Source: Brevibacterium oceani (GTDB lineage Bacteria; Actinomycetota; Actinomycetes; Actinomycetales; Brevibacteriaceae). Taken from it: a stretch of 64,000 bases of DNA. Below the pieces are notes generated by a model. That model saw only the letters and a list, made by a program, of their open reading frames with translations. It did no database searches and was not told where the DNA came from. Of this stretch, positions 19,149 to 27,446 are shown piece after piece; position 1 is the stretch's first letter, and every line of letters starts with the position of its first letter. The position numbers and the translations under genes were made by a program. The stretch covers positions 434,001 through 498,000 of the forward strand of contig NZ_JABKDE010000001.1 of assembly GCF_013623835.1 (NCBI RefSeq), read 5' to 3'.

Positions 19149-20962
19149 TGAGCACGAAGACGCAGACCGTTCGCCACGACGATGCGAACGAACCGAACGA
19201 GAAGATCGTCCTGCGGGTGTCCGACCTGCGGGTGCTCACGAACGCCGGCGACGAGATCCTTCACGGCGTGGACTTCGCTCTGTCCCGCGGTGAGATCCTC
19301 GGGCTCGTCGGCGAATCCGGCTCCGGCAAGACCACGGCGGGCCTGGCCTGCATGGGTCACTTTCGAGAAGGGCTGAAGTTCGGATCGGGTTCCGTGAGCA
19401 TCTGGCCGCGCGGTGAGGCCACCGCAGTGGAGGTCGGCGACCTCGACGAGGTGGCCGTGCGTGAGCTGCGCGGCTCCCGGATCGCCTACATTCCCCAGGA
19501 TCCCGCGCTTTCGCTCAACCCGGCCATGAGAGTGGGCGAGCAGATCCGCGAGGTCCTCGACATCCACGGATTCGGGTCGTCCGAGAAGGAGCGGACCGAC
19601 CGGGTCGCCGAGGTGCTCGTCGACGTGGGCCTGCCCGGGGACCGCTCTTATCAGAAACGTTGGCCGCATCAGCTCTCCGGCGGTCAGCAGCAGCGCATCG
19701 GCATCGCTATGGCCTTCGCCATGTTCCCCGATGTGCTCATCCTCGACGAGCCGACCACCGGCCTCGACGTGTCCACGCAGTCGGTCGTGCTCGACACGAT
19801 CCGGCAGATGACGGTGGCGAACAACGTCGCCGGCCTCTACATCACCCACGACCTCGCGGTGATCAAGGACATCTCGGACCGGGTGGCCGTGATGCTGCGC
19901 GGCAACCTCGTCGAAGAAGGACCGGTGTCGGCCGTTCTCGAGGATCCACAGCACGAGTACACGCAGATGCTCATGGCCGCGGTGCCCGACCTCGCCGGTC
20001 GCAAGACCATCGGCGACGGAGCCGCCGAGGAGAAGAAGCCCTCGGAAACGGACGGGGAGACGCACATTCTCGTCTCGACGGGGGAGCCTGGTGGGCCCGG
20101 GGAATCGGGCGATTCCGGAACAGACGGTGACGCACGGGACGGGGCGGCCGCCTCGGCGGGGGATTCTGTTGCCTCCGCGGGGGAGCGGGACGGTGGAGCC
20201 GCCTCGGCGAATGCACCCCTGCTCGAGGCCAAAGACATCGCGCTCGCCTACGGGAAGGCGCAGATCCTCGACGGGATCAACCTCGTCCTCGAACCGGGGG
20301 AGTGCACGATGCTGCTCGGCGAATCGGGGTCGGGAAAGACGACGCTGTCGCAGTGTGTGGCCGGGCTCAACGATGACTATTCGGGATCGGTGCGACTGCG
20401 GGGCACGGAGCTGGCGCGGTCGACGCGCAAGCGCACGAACGAGCAGCGGGTGGGCATCCAGTACGTGTTCCAGTCGCCGTTCTCCTCGCTCAATCCGCGG
20501 CGGTCGATCGGGCAGTCGCTGACGGTGCCGTTGGAGATGAGCGGGGAGGGCACGGCCGCGAGCCGGAAGGCCGCTGTCGAGGAGGCACTCGATTCGGTGC
20601 GGCTGGGGCGCTCGTTCTATCACCGGCGTCCAGGGGATCTTTCCGGCGGTGAGCGGCAGAGGGCGGCGATCGCCCGGGCCCTGGTCAATGCGCCGTCGGT
20701 GATGGTCTGTGACGAGATCACCTCGGCGTTGGACGTCAGTGTGCAGGCCTCGATCGTGGGGCTGCTGCGCACCCTGCGAGCCGAGCGACAGCTGGCGATG
20801 CTCTTCGTCACGCACAACATCGCGCTGTCGAGGCACATCGCGGACAACCTCGCCGTGCTCAATAAGGGCAAGATCGTCGATTACGGTCCGACCGCCTCGG
20901 TGCTGGAGAACCCGACGCACGAGTACACACGGGCGCTCATCTCGGACGTGCCGAAGTTCTGA
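19148..20962 (+). CDS. Double ABC ATPase of the peptide transporter (DppD-DppF fusion)
   Basis: 604 residues holding two complete nucleotide-binding domains, which power uptake of the peptide ligand. Domain 1 has Walker A GESGSGKTT near residue 55, signature LSGGQQQR and Walker B LILDEPTTGLD. Domain 2 repeats GESGSGKTT near 391, with LSGGERQR and VMVCDEITSALD. The second Walker B has the usual catalytic Glu after Asp. The two are joined by a ~70-residue linker of Gly, Ala, Ser, Asp and Glu that is probably disordered. ATG at 19148 overlaps the permease stop. Fused DppD/DppF ATPases are common in actinobacteria. Confidence 0.92.
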   Translation: MSTKTQTVRHDDANEPNEKIVLRVSDLRVLTNAGDEILHGVDFALSRGEILGLVGESGSGKTTAGLACMGHFREGLKFGSGSVSIWPRGEATAVEVGDLDEVAVRELRGSRIAYIPQDPALSLNPAMRVGEQIREVLDIHGFGSSEKERTDRVAEVLVDVGLPGDRSYQKRWPHQLSGGQQQRIGIAMAFAMFPDVLILDEPTTGLDVSTQSVVLDTIRQMTVANNVAGLYITHDLAVIKDISDRVAVMLRGNLVEEGPVSAVLEDPQHEYTQMLMAAVPDLAGRKTIGDGAAEEKKPSETDGETHILVSTGEPGGPGESGDSGTDGDARDGAAASAGDSVASAGERDGGAASANAPLLEAKDIALAYGKAQILDGINLVLEPGECTMLLGESGSGKTTLSQCVAGLNDDYSGSVRLRGTELARSTRKRTNEQRVGIQYVFQSPFSSLNPRRSIGQSLTVPLEMSGEGTAASRKAAVEEALDSVRLGRSFYHRRPGDLSGGERQRAAIARALVNAPSVMVCDEITSALDVSVQASIVGLLRTLRAERQLAMLFVTHNIALSRHIADNLAVLNKGKIVDYGPTASVLENPTHEYTRALISDVPKF

Positions 20963-20971
20963 AGAGTGTAC

Positions 20972-21046
20972 GGGAGGGGCAGCCCATTGGCTTCGGAGTC
21001 GAGTCACACTCGGATAGTTCATGTGTAAGTGAGGACAGCCCCTCCC
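20972..21046. repeat. Long-range inverted repeat behind the peptide transporter operon
   Basis: A 9-bp arm GGGAGGGGC (20972-20980) is complementary to GCCCCTCCC (21038-21046), enclosing 57 nt that include a smaller CGAGT/ACTCG hairpin. It lies between convergent genes and could fold in the mRNA 3' end; its role is unknown. Confidence 0.4.
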
Positions 21047-21078
21047 CAGCTAGGCCGGACTACCGGTGTGCCGTAGTC

Positions 21079-21096
21079 GGCTCGGTTAACCGAGCC
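21079..21096. terminator. Hairpin between convergent genes
   Basis: GGCTCGG and CCGAGCC flank TTAA, an 18-bp perfect palindrome with one more C-G pair outside. Its position between the ATPase end and the end of the minus-strand pyruvyltransferase suits a bidirectional terminator, although no T-run follows. Confidence 0.45.
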
Positions 21097-21139
21097 GGGT
21101 ACCTGTCGGGTCCGATCAGCGGCCGGTGCGGTGCTGGAA

Positions 21140-22522
21140 CTACCGACGCGTTACCCGTCGTACGTACCCCGCGAGCCGAGTCGAGAAACGTCGATTGATC
21201 TCTGTCTGAAGTTCTGCATTCCGCTGAGTGAGTGCATCCACTTCCGACGAGAGTGCATCCACTTCTGAGGAGAGAGAATCAACCTTCTTTGTGAGCGTGC
21301 CCAACTTCGTGCGATTCTTGCGCCCTGATGTGAACTGCTTAAGGTAGGCTCTCTCAACTTTCCCCAGTTTATGGCGAAGGTCGAACTCATCCATATCAAT
21401 GATCTGCGACCTCGCCACCAGAGAGTCCGCGACTGACTGGAAGTCATACCTTTGAGCACCGGCGTCCGAATTGAGCACATAGGCGCCCAACGTCTCAAAG
21501 ATGTAGGCGTACGTGGACATTAGATAGGCCGTGTACTGGGGGTTATCTTCGGGCGCCGGGCTTGCCTGATCGAGAATCTGGAATGTCTGTTCAGCATCCC
21601 ACTTATCGAACGGAAGCACGCGCTCCGGGTGTCCAATCGCTTCGTAGAAATGGGGTAGCTTGTCATTCCACTCCAGAGCGACAGTAGGAATGCCAAATGA
21701 GTACGAAATGATCGAGGAGTGCATACGTATGGATGCAATTTTTGATCGGGTCGCGATCGCCTGGACAACCTCTCGGGTCGTTTGCGGGAGGGTGATCTGC
21801 TCATCTGAGAGACCGTGTTCCTTGGCGAAGAATCGCAAAGTATTGTTGTCTCCCAGGCTCCCATTCGTGTACAGCTTGGGAATCATGCCGTGGGATTCTG
21901 CGAGAGTGACAAGGTCAGCCAGGTACGACATTTCCTGCGAGAGTCCCCAGTCGCGCTGGTTAGCTCTAAACAATCCGCCGCGGACTACGTTGATCCCGAT
22001 CGTGCCGTCTGGAACGACGTCAGTCATTCCATAGACAAACTTGGTCCAAGTTGCCGGATCCGCAACCTGTCGCACCTCGAATGGTGCATCCTTGGCGACT
22101 TCCCGGAAAAGAGGGAGATTCTCACGAACAGACAGAGCGCGGACACAGCGCTTATTCACGATCTGGGCTATAGCGTCGACTCGGCCGTCGTCGGCACCCA
22201 TATTGTTCAAGCCCATCGAGGAGAACACCACAGGAATCCCACGCTCGTCGGCTGCGGCGGTGATCCGGTCCATATGCTCGTAGAATCCAAGATACGACTG
22301 ACCGAAGAGCCCACCGCCGGCAAAGAAGATGGCATCACAGCGTTCGAGTTGAGATTCGTCGAAGCCCTTCAGCGACAGCGGAGCGAGTTCGTAGTCGTCG
22401 GAGCTAAGGCCGTAATTCTCCAGAGCAACTTCGAGCAACGCGAGAAAACTGGTGCCAATGAGGTTATCGCCGAAGTTATCGTCGACATAGGACACGGTTG
22501 CAATTCGTAGTGGCGAGGCCAT
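21140..22522 (-). CDS. Orphan polysaccharide pyruvyl transferase with C-terminal coiled coil
   Basis: 460 residues. It begins with IATVSYVDDNFGDNLIG and contains IFFAGGGLFGQSYLGFYEH, VVFSSMGLNNMGADD and, in the second half, SIRMHSSIISYSFGIPTVAL, which replaces the SRLH box. The last ~60 residues form heptads (LSSEVDALSSEVDALTQ) predicted to be a coiled coil, then a basic tail that may sit at the membrane. ATG at 22520-22522 lacks a strong ribosome site. It is far from the main wall-polymer cluster and has lower-GC DNA than its neighbours, which suggests acquisition by transfer or separation from the island. Confidence 0.82.
   Translation of the reverse strand: MASPLRIATVSYVDDNFGDNLIGTSFLALLEVALENYGLSSDDYELAPLSLKGFDESQLERCDAIFFAGGGLFGQSYLGFYEHMDRITAAADERGIPVVFSSMGLNNMGADDGRVDAIAQIVNKRCVRALSVRENLPLFREVAKDAPFEVRQVADPATWTKFVYGMTDVVPDGTIGINVVRGGLFRANQRDWGLSQEMSYLADLVTLAESHGMIPKLYTNGSLGDNNTLRFFAKEHGLSDEQITLPQTTREVVQAIATRSKIASIRMHSSIISYSFGIPTVALEWNDKLPHFYEAIGHPERVLPFDKWDAEQTFQILDQASPAPEDNPQYTAYLMSTYAYIFETLGAYVLNSDAGAQRYDFQSVADSLVARSQIIDMDEFDLRHKLGKVERAYLKQFTSGRKNRTKLGTLTKKVDSLSSEVDALSSEVDALTQRNAELQTEINRRFSTRLAGYVRRVTRR
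21231..21272. repeat. Tandem 21-bp duplication encoding coiled-coil heptads
   Basis: Two 21-bp units (21231-21251 and 21252-21272) differ at only a few bases and encode the repeated heptad LSSEVDA in the pyruvyltransferase tail. In-frame expansion by whole heptads would change coiled-coil length without breaking the gene. Confidence 0.75.
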
Positions 22523-22762
22523 GCGTTGGACACCTTCGAGTGATCTGCTGGTCAGAAGTGAGGGATTCGAGATGAGCTGCGAGCGAGTCTATCTGATCAG
22601 TGGACTAGATCGTATGAGCAGGGCACCGGCAATGGATCCAAAGTGTTATGAAAAACGACGCTCGAACGTAGTCTGCTCGGCTGAACGTTGGGTACCGGTC
22701 ATTGCAGTGCTGTTGCCGAGGTGATGTGGGCTGAGATGCCTGCTGTTCTCAGAGCACTCAGG

Positions 22763-23620
22763 TCAACTCCTGCGGGAGGCCCTGACCGCACCTGCCAGGT
22801 CGCCCGAGAGCTCTTGCCGGGTGAGCTGGGTGAGCCGGCTGATCGCCCTGATCAGCCCGTCGGACCCGCGGTAGCCGACCGCTCGGGCTGCGGAGGCGAC
22901 GCTCGACCCCGCGCGGATCCTGCGCAGGGACAGGTTGAGTCGCTTCCGCGTCCTCCACTGGACGAACGACAGGCCGAGATCGTCTTTGACGATCCGTTCG
23001 ACGTGACGAGTGCTCATCGAGTGGCGCGCGGCGACGGCGCTCAGCGGCAATAGCAGCGTCATGGGATCGTCGACGATCGCTTTCACTGCGCGGTGCTGAG
23101 ATTCGGGAATAGGGAAATCATCGACGGTGAACTTACTCAGTTCTGCATCGACGGCGTGCCTGAGCGGTATCCGCTCGGCCTCGCTGCTCGGAGACGAGGC
23201 GAGGATGAGCAGAGCCGTCTCGCGCAAGACGGGTGAGTGGCGGATGTGCAGGAATCCCTCGGGCGGCTCTGTCTGCGGTGACAGTCGGGGGCCGAGCATG
23301 ATGGCACCTGACTGTGCCGTGACCGAGTGGTCGATGCCTGCTCTCAACCACAAGCTGGCACCGGCAGAGAGACTGAGGTGCGTCGCTTCGAATCCGTGTC
23401 CGCGCAGACGCGCGTCCACGGATCCGCTGATGACATGGATAAGCAGCGGATACGAATGACTGTGCCAATCATGTCCAGCGAAGTGCACCGATCGTTCCGT
23501 CTCGGTGTCGGTGCGTCGGCGAAGAACATGTCGTGCTGGTCGTGTGATGATGTCGCCTTTGTCGTAAGTAATTCGAAGAGTTTGGTTAGGCTGGGCTATG
23601 TTCTTTGATTCTAGTTCCAT
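22763..23620 (-). CDS. AraC-family regulator with cupin-like sensor domain
   Basis: 285 residues. An N-terminal cupin-type sensor is seen around HDWHSHSYPLLIHVISG, and an AraC double helix-turn-helix lies at the C-terminus (LSAVAARHSMSTRHVERIV, then VASAARAVGYRGSDGLIRAI). The gene diverges from a siderophore-binding lipoprotein only 20 bp away, so it may respond to an iron-siderophore complex or another metal signal. The ATG at 23618-23620 has no ribosome site, and the first ~40 codons overlap a DtxR-like box. A GTG at the VHFAGHD codons is a possible true start. Two CDSs so closely divergent would share one control region. Confidence 0.82.
   Translation of the reverse strand: MELESKNIAQPNQTLRITYDKGDIITRPARHVLRRRTDTETERSVHFAGHDWHSHSYPLLIHVISGSVDARLRGHGFEATHLSLSAGASLWLRAGIDHSVTAQSGAIMLGPRLSPQTEPPEGFLHIRHSPVLRETALLILASSPSSEAERIPLRHAVDAELSKFTVDDFPIPESQHRAVKAIVDDPMTLLLPLSAVAARHSMSTRHVERIVKDDLGLSFVQWRTRKRLNLSLRRIRAGSSVASAARAVGYRGSDGLIRAISRLTQLTRQELSGDLAGAVRASRRS
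23581..23599 (+). promoter_or_regulatory. Candidate DtxR/IdeR iron box
   Basis: TTTGGTTAGGCTGGGCTAT matches 14 of 19 positions of the actinobacterial DtxR/IdeR consensus (TWAGGTWAGSCTWACCTWA), counted by eye. The left half is nearly complete. It lies 42 bp upstream of the siderophore-binding lipoprotein start, where repression by iron-loaded DtxR would be expected. Confidence 0.5.
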
Positions 23621-23640
23621 TCATCTGACAGAGGTAGCCG

Positions 23641-24642
23641 ATGTCCTTGCTCCGTCGAACCTGCGCGCTCTTTCTGGGCGCCGGTCTCCTGCTCATCAGT
23701 GCCTGTGCGGGCCCTACGAATGCGTCTGATGAGGGCACCTCGGCGAGTGGAGCCGAAATGCGCGTGGTTGAGACCGAGCAGGGGGAGGTTGAGGTTCCTG
23801 CCGATCCGCAGAGGGTGGTTGTGCTCAACTACGCGCTCGCCGGCTACCTCTATGATCTCGATGTGCCGGTCGTCGCCACGACGCCCGAGGTCACGGACTC
23901 CGACGGGGAGTTCTCACAGTTCTGGTCCGAGAAGGCCAAGGCGCAGGGAACCGAGTTCCTCCCGTGGAGCAACGACGGATTCGACCTCGAGTCCATCATC
24001 GCCGCCGATCCCGACCTCATCATCGCCGGAGGAATCGGGTTCCCGCTCAAACATGCGACCGATGCCTACGACAGGTTGCAGGAAGTGGCGCCCACGGTCC
24101 TTGTCTCCGGAGACAAGCAGACATGGCAGGACCAGTTCTCATTCATCGCCTCCGACGTGCTCGGCCGGAAGGATGCCTACGAGAAGTTCGAGTCCGCTTA
24201 CGACGACCGAGTCGCCGAGGTGAAGGACAACATCACGGTCCCCGAGGGAGAGATCTCCATCCTCACTCTCGACAGCAAGGACACTCCCTATATCCTCATC
24301 GAAGGCAAGAGTCTGTCGGCAGAGCTCGAGCCGCTCGGCTTCACAACCGCTCCGCTGTTCGAAGAGAACGACATCGAGCCCTACGTCGCCGGTGGTGACA
24401 TGTTCGGGCCTTCGCTCGAAGTTCTGCCCGATGTGCTGCGCTCGGAGACGGTGTTCGTCGTCGGTTTCAACAATGCGAGCATCGGTGTCGACGACCTCAA
24501 GGGCGAAGCGCCTTACGATCGTGTCCCTGCCTTCGAATCCGGTCAGGTCCACGACCTCCCCTATTGGTCGATGCGTGGTGACTACGACGAGGCCATGGCC
24601 CTGCTCGACACTGTCGAGGACATGTTCCCCGCGACGCAGTGA
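23641..24642 (+). CDS. Iron-siderophore ABC transporter substrate-binding lipoprotein
   Basis: 333 residues of the FepB/FecB (class III) binding-protein fold. The signal peptide ends in a lipobox ISAC with Cys22 as the lipidation site. VEVPADPQRVVVLNYALAG is the characteristic start of the fold, and DPDLIIAGG is the conserved segment in the first lobe; a long helix joins two lobes. It would capture a ferric siderophore at the cell surface. No cognate permease or ATPase is in the window, so it must share a transporter encoded elsewhere. The candidate DtxR box just upstream supports iron regulation. Confidence 0.87.
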   Translation: MSLLRRTCALFLGAGLLLISACAGPTNASDEGTSASGAEMRVVETEQGEVEVPADPQRVVVLNYALAGYLYDLDVPVVATTPEVTDSDGEFSQFWSEKAKAQGTEFLPWSNDGFDLESIIAADPDLIIAGGIGFPLKHATDAYDRLQEVAPTVLVSGDKQTWQDQFSFIASDVLGRKDAYEKFESAYDDRVAEVKDNITVPEGEISILTLDSKDTPYILIEGKSLSAELEPLGFTTAPLFEENDIEPYVAGGDMFGPSLEVLPDVLRSETVFVVGFNNASIGVDDLKGEAPYDRVPAFESGQVHDLPYWSMRGDYDEAMALLDTVEDMFPATQ

Positions 24643-24654
24643 CGATGAAGACGG

Positions 24655-24894
24655 TCAGCGATCCGTCGACGGCGGATCGTCCGACACGTCCTCCTCGTCG
24701 ACGTTGTCATCTTCCTCACGGTTCTCACCATCAACGGTCTCGTCCGAGCGACCGAAATCGTCGGTGTCCACCCTGTCGAGATACTTCGCTGATGGTGCGG
24801 CACCGGCACTGTGGTCGAGATTCTCCGCAGCTTTGCGCATGCTGTCGGCGGTGCTGCCTTCGGTGCTGTTGTCTTCGGTCGACATTCTGGTCAC
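24655..24894 (-). CDS. Small acidic protein of unknown function
   Basis: 79 residues, rich in Asp, Glu, Ser and Thr, with no hydrophobic segment and no recognised domain. The second half is almost entirely acidic (VDGENREEDDNVDEEDVSDD). The coding call rests on a good ribosome site, GAAAGGTG about 6 nt ahead of the ATG at 24892-24894, and on its fit between neighbours. A second in-frame ATG lies 3 codons in. It converges on the siderophore-binding gene with only 12 nt between stops. Probably a disordered cytoplasmic protein; function unknown. Confidence 0.6.
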   Translation of the reverse strand: MTRMSTEDNSTEGSTADSMRKAAENLDHSAGAAPSAKYLDRVDTDDFGRSDETVDGENREEDDNVDEEDVSDDPPSTDR

Positions 24895-25019
24895 CTTTCG
24901 CTGGAGAGCCCGGATGGGTGATCAGTCTACGCGGGGCCCAGCCGAGCGGCACCCCTTTCGAGTCGCCTGAAACAGTGTCAGCATGGGTTCGTACACCCGA
25001 TAGAGAAGGGATGATCGTG

Positions 25020-25193
25020 ATGAGCGATTCCAGTGAAGACGAGAAGGAACCGACAAAGGTCCCCCAGGAAGCCAAAGATGATGTTGCGGAAAAGCCCGGC
25101 ACGGATTCCGCGTCGAAGCAGCACAAGGAAGACCTGGTCGATGAATGGGAGGAAGAGTCCTTCCCCGCGAGTGATCCGCCAGCACATTACTGA
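25020..25193 (+). CDS. Small acidic protein with C-terminal FPASDPP motif
   Basis: 57 residues; acidic and lysine-rich with no membrane segment. The end, DEWEEESFPASDPPAHY, contains the EESFPASDPP motif that recurs at the C-termini of many otherwise unrelated small bacterial proteins of unknown role. The start is the ATG at 25020 because GAGAAGGG lies about 9 nt upstream; the earlier in-frame ATG at 25011 touches that site directly. It diverges from the other small acidic gene at 24655-24894. The two share a charged, disordered character, but not the motif. Confidence 0.65.
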   Translation: MSDSSEDEKEPTKVPQEAKDDVAEKPGTDSASKQHKEDLVDEWEEESFPASDPPAHY

Positions 25194-25297
25194 CTCCCGC
25201 GCTCGCAGGGCCCGGCACTGAGGCGTTGACGGGCAGGTCACGGCTTCTGGACGGTCAGCAGTTGACCCCTGCAAGCTCAGTGAGGGCTGCGTTTCGT

Positions 25298-26251
25298 CTA
25301 CTCGTTCATCGTGAGTACGAGTTTGCCTGTGGTGCGATTGGTCTCGCCCTCTCGGTGGGCTTCTGCCGCTTCCGTGAGAGGGAACGTCCCGGCAATTGTG
25401 GCACGCAGCGCACCGTCGTCGACGAGTCCTGAAATGATTTCCAGGGTGCTGCGCGAGGAGTCCACGAGCATCCGGAGAGCTCGAACTCCGAGCTGATCTG
25501 CTTCGCGAAGGAGATCGTCGGAGCCGACAGGGATGAGCGACACGAGAGAGCACCCCTTGCGAAGGGTGTGCAGCGAACGCATCGCCGTGTCACCGCCGAT
25601 CGTGTCGAGCACCGCGTCGACGTCTCGCACTCGCTCGTCGAAGTCCTCCGTACGGTAGTCGATGACCTCATCGGCGCCGAGCTCCCGCAGGAAGCCGTGT
25701 TTCTCAGCGCTCGCGGTACCGATCACGTATGCGCCCCGCGCCTTCGCGATCTGCACAGCTATGTGCCCGACGCCGCCTGCGGCCGCGTGGATCAGCACAC
25801 GCTGTCCCGACTGCAGGTCGGCGTTGTCGACGAGCGCTTGCCACGCGGTCAGAGAGACGAGGGGGAGTGCCCCCGCCTGCACATGGTCGACCGATCGGGG
25901 CTTCGCTGCGAAGAATCTGGCCGGGGCGGCAACGTACTCGGCATGGGAGCCGAGCCCGAACGGGTACGACAGCATGCCGAACACCTCGTCTCCGGGCTTG
26001 AACGTCGCGACGCCGATGCCGACGGCTTCGACCACGCCGGAGACGTCCCACCCGAGCACCAATGGCAGTTCGTTGACGAAGCCGTGGCCGGCGCGGTGCT
26101 TCCAATCGGTGGGATTGAGACCTGCCGCCTGAACTCTGACGAGGATTTCGTTGGGGCGGGGCTTCGGGCGCGGCAGCTCGGTGATTTCGAGAACGTCGGG
26201 ACTGCCGAAGGTCTGCTGGCTGACGGCGCTCATCGTCGTTTCGGTGTTCAT
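25298..26251 (-). CDS. NADP-dependent quinone oxidoreductase-type MDR enzyme
   Basis: 317 residues, zinc-independent medium-chain dehydrogenase/reductase. The N-terminal GroES-like domain has GLNPTDWKHRAG and LVLGWDVSGVVEAVG. The Rossmann part has VLIHAAAGGVGHIAVQIAKA, a variant of the AxxGxVG nucleotide loop. It lacks the structural and catalytic zinc-binding cysteines, as in quinone oxidoreductases. ATG at 26249-26251 with GGAG 6 nt upstream. A second ATG lies 6 codons downstream. It follows the GAF-ANTAR gene on the same strand across 54 bp. Substrate unknown; quinones or enones are typical. Confidence 0.87.
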   Translation of the reverse strand: MNTETTMSAVSQQTFGSPDVLEITELPRPKPRPNEILVRVQAAGLNPTDWKHRAGHGFVNELPLVLGWDVSGVVEAVGIGVATFKPGDEVFGMLSYPFGLGSHAEYVAAPARFFAAKPRSVDHVQAGALPLVSLTAWQALVDNADLQSGQRVLIHAAAGGVGHIAVQIAKARGAYVIGTASAEKHGFLRELGADEVIDYRTEDFDERVRDVDAVLDTIGGDTAMRSLHTLRKGCSLVSLIPVGSDDLLREADQLGVRALRMLVDSSRSTLEIISGLVDDGALRATIAGTFPLTEAAEAHREGETNRTTGKLVLTMNE

Positions 26252-26305
26252 GGCTCCATTGTGTCACTGCAGGGCCGGGTCTGAGGAGGGCCCCGGCGGG
26301 GTCAG

Positions 26306-27064
26306 TCAGTCAGCGAAAGGCGTGGTCGGCTCGGGCTGGTCGAGGGAAGCGACGATGTCACCGGCAAGCGTGCGGAGCTTGATGTTGCGATGAGATGAAG
26401 CCTCCTTGAGAATGGCGACAGCTTCCCCCTGGCTGCACGCTGCCTGGGCCATCGTGATCCCGACGGCGACGTCGATGACGGTGCGTGATTCCATCGCCCG
26501 CTGTCGGTGTTCGGCCGCCTCGGCGAAGCGGGCGGTCCGGACTGCCACGCGGAGCGACCTCTCCACCAGCTTTCCGAGCCTCTGCACGGCCAAGAGCGTC
26601 TGCTCCCCGAAACGGTAAGGCTGCACGGCGTAGAAGCTCATGGTCGCGTCCGAGGTGTCGTCGATGTCGAGCGGGACCGTCACCATGCTTCGCAGGCCGT
26701 GGAGCACAGCGATGTCTACGTAGCCTCGCCAGCGCTTCTCGTCCTCAGCGTCATCGATGCGGATGAGCGAGCGGGTTTTCTGTGCCTCCATGCGGGGTCC
26801 CGCATCGAGGTCGGTGTGGATCTCGGTGTGGATCTCGTCGAATCGCCCCGTAGCCTCGTCGCTGACGCCGACGATGGTGGCGCGTCTGTTCCGCACCAGA
26901 GTGATCGCGCATGAGACCGAAGAATCCTGTCCGATCTCCGCGGCAGCCAGGGCAGCGAGTTCATCGGCAAGTCTTCCGAGCTCGTGTTCGGAGGCCAGAA
27001 GACTGATGAGGAGTTCTGCGGCCGATTCGCGGTGAGGGTCGGACGCATCAACAATGTCCTTCAA
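26306..27064 (-). CDS. GAF-ANTAR antitermination regulator
   Basis: 252 residues. A GAF sensor occupies about residues 20-165, and an ANTAR RNA-binding domain lies at about 190-245 (MESRTVIDVAVGITMAQAA, EAVAILKEASSHRNIKL). ANTAR domains bind paired hairpins in nascent mRNA to prevent termination. No such hairpin pair was recognised next to this gene, so its targets are probably elsewhere. The listed start is TTG at 27062-27064 without a clear ribosome site, so the true start is uncertain. GAF-ANTAR proteins are common in actinobacteria. Confidence 0.82.
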   Translation of the reverse strand: MKDIVDASDPHRESAAELLISLLASEHELGRLADELAALAAAEIGQDSSVSCAITLVRNRRATIVGVSDEATGRFDEIHTEIHTDLDAGPRMEAQKTRSLIRIDDAEDEKRWRGYVDIAVLHGLRSMVTVPLDIDDTSDATMSFYAVQPYRFGEQTLLAVQRLGKLVERSLRVAVRTARFAEAAEHRQRAMESRTVIDVAVGITMAQAACSQGEAVAILKEASSHRNIKLRTLAGDIVASLDQPEPTTPFAD

Positions 27065-27446
27065 CGTCTGCGGTTCAGTCTGGGACCGCTGGTGTGGATG
27101 ATCCGCGTGAGAAACTGCGGGTGAAGGGGAAGGCGATACACAATTTAGGGGTCCTCACATCTGGAGGCCGCCTGCTTGACCTTGCAATATCCTACGCAAG
27201 GCTGGTGCCGCTCCCAAAATCGACTCTTCGGCGCCTGCTCGAACGATGACAGCGCGGCCCTCGTCGACGGCCCGGCCCCCGTCGGGAGCACCGGCAGACG
27301 ACGTCTCGTATAAAGGCGTCGGCCTGGATTGTCAAGGTTGTTTACAGGGACCCTGCGGCGATGCCAGGCTGAACTCATCGCGCAGAGCGCGGCGGAACCC
27401 TGCGAGGTTCCGACAGATGTACATAGATGCTGAGGAGGAACAAGGG
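27065..27446. other. 382-bp divergent intergenic region
   Basis: No credible gene. It separates the GAF-ANTAR gene (minus) from the baeRF gene (plus). Visible items are a CCTTGC/GCAAGG inverted repeat with a 10-nt loop around 27180-27201 and a TATAAA at 27309-27314 that could be a -10 element, though no matching -35 was found. Confidence 0.5.

Noticed and set aside
22521..22724. 67-codon plus-strand open frame in the gap before the AraC gene
   Set aside because: No ribosome site, no family resemblance and odd composition; the 240-bp gap shows no supported gene.
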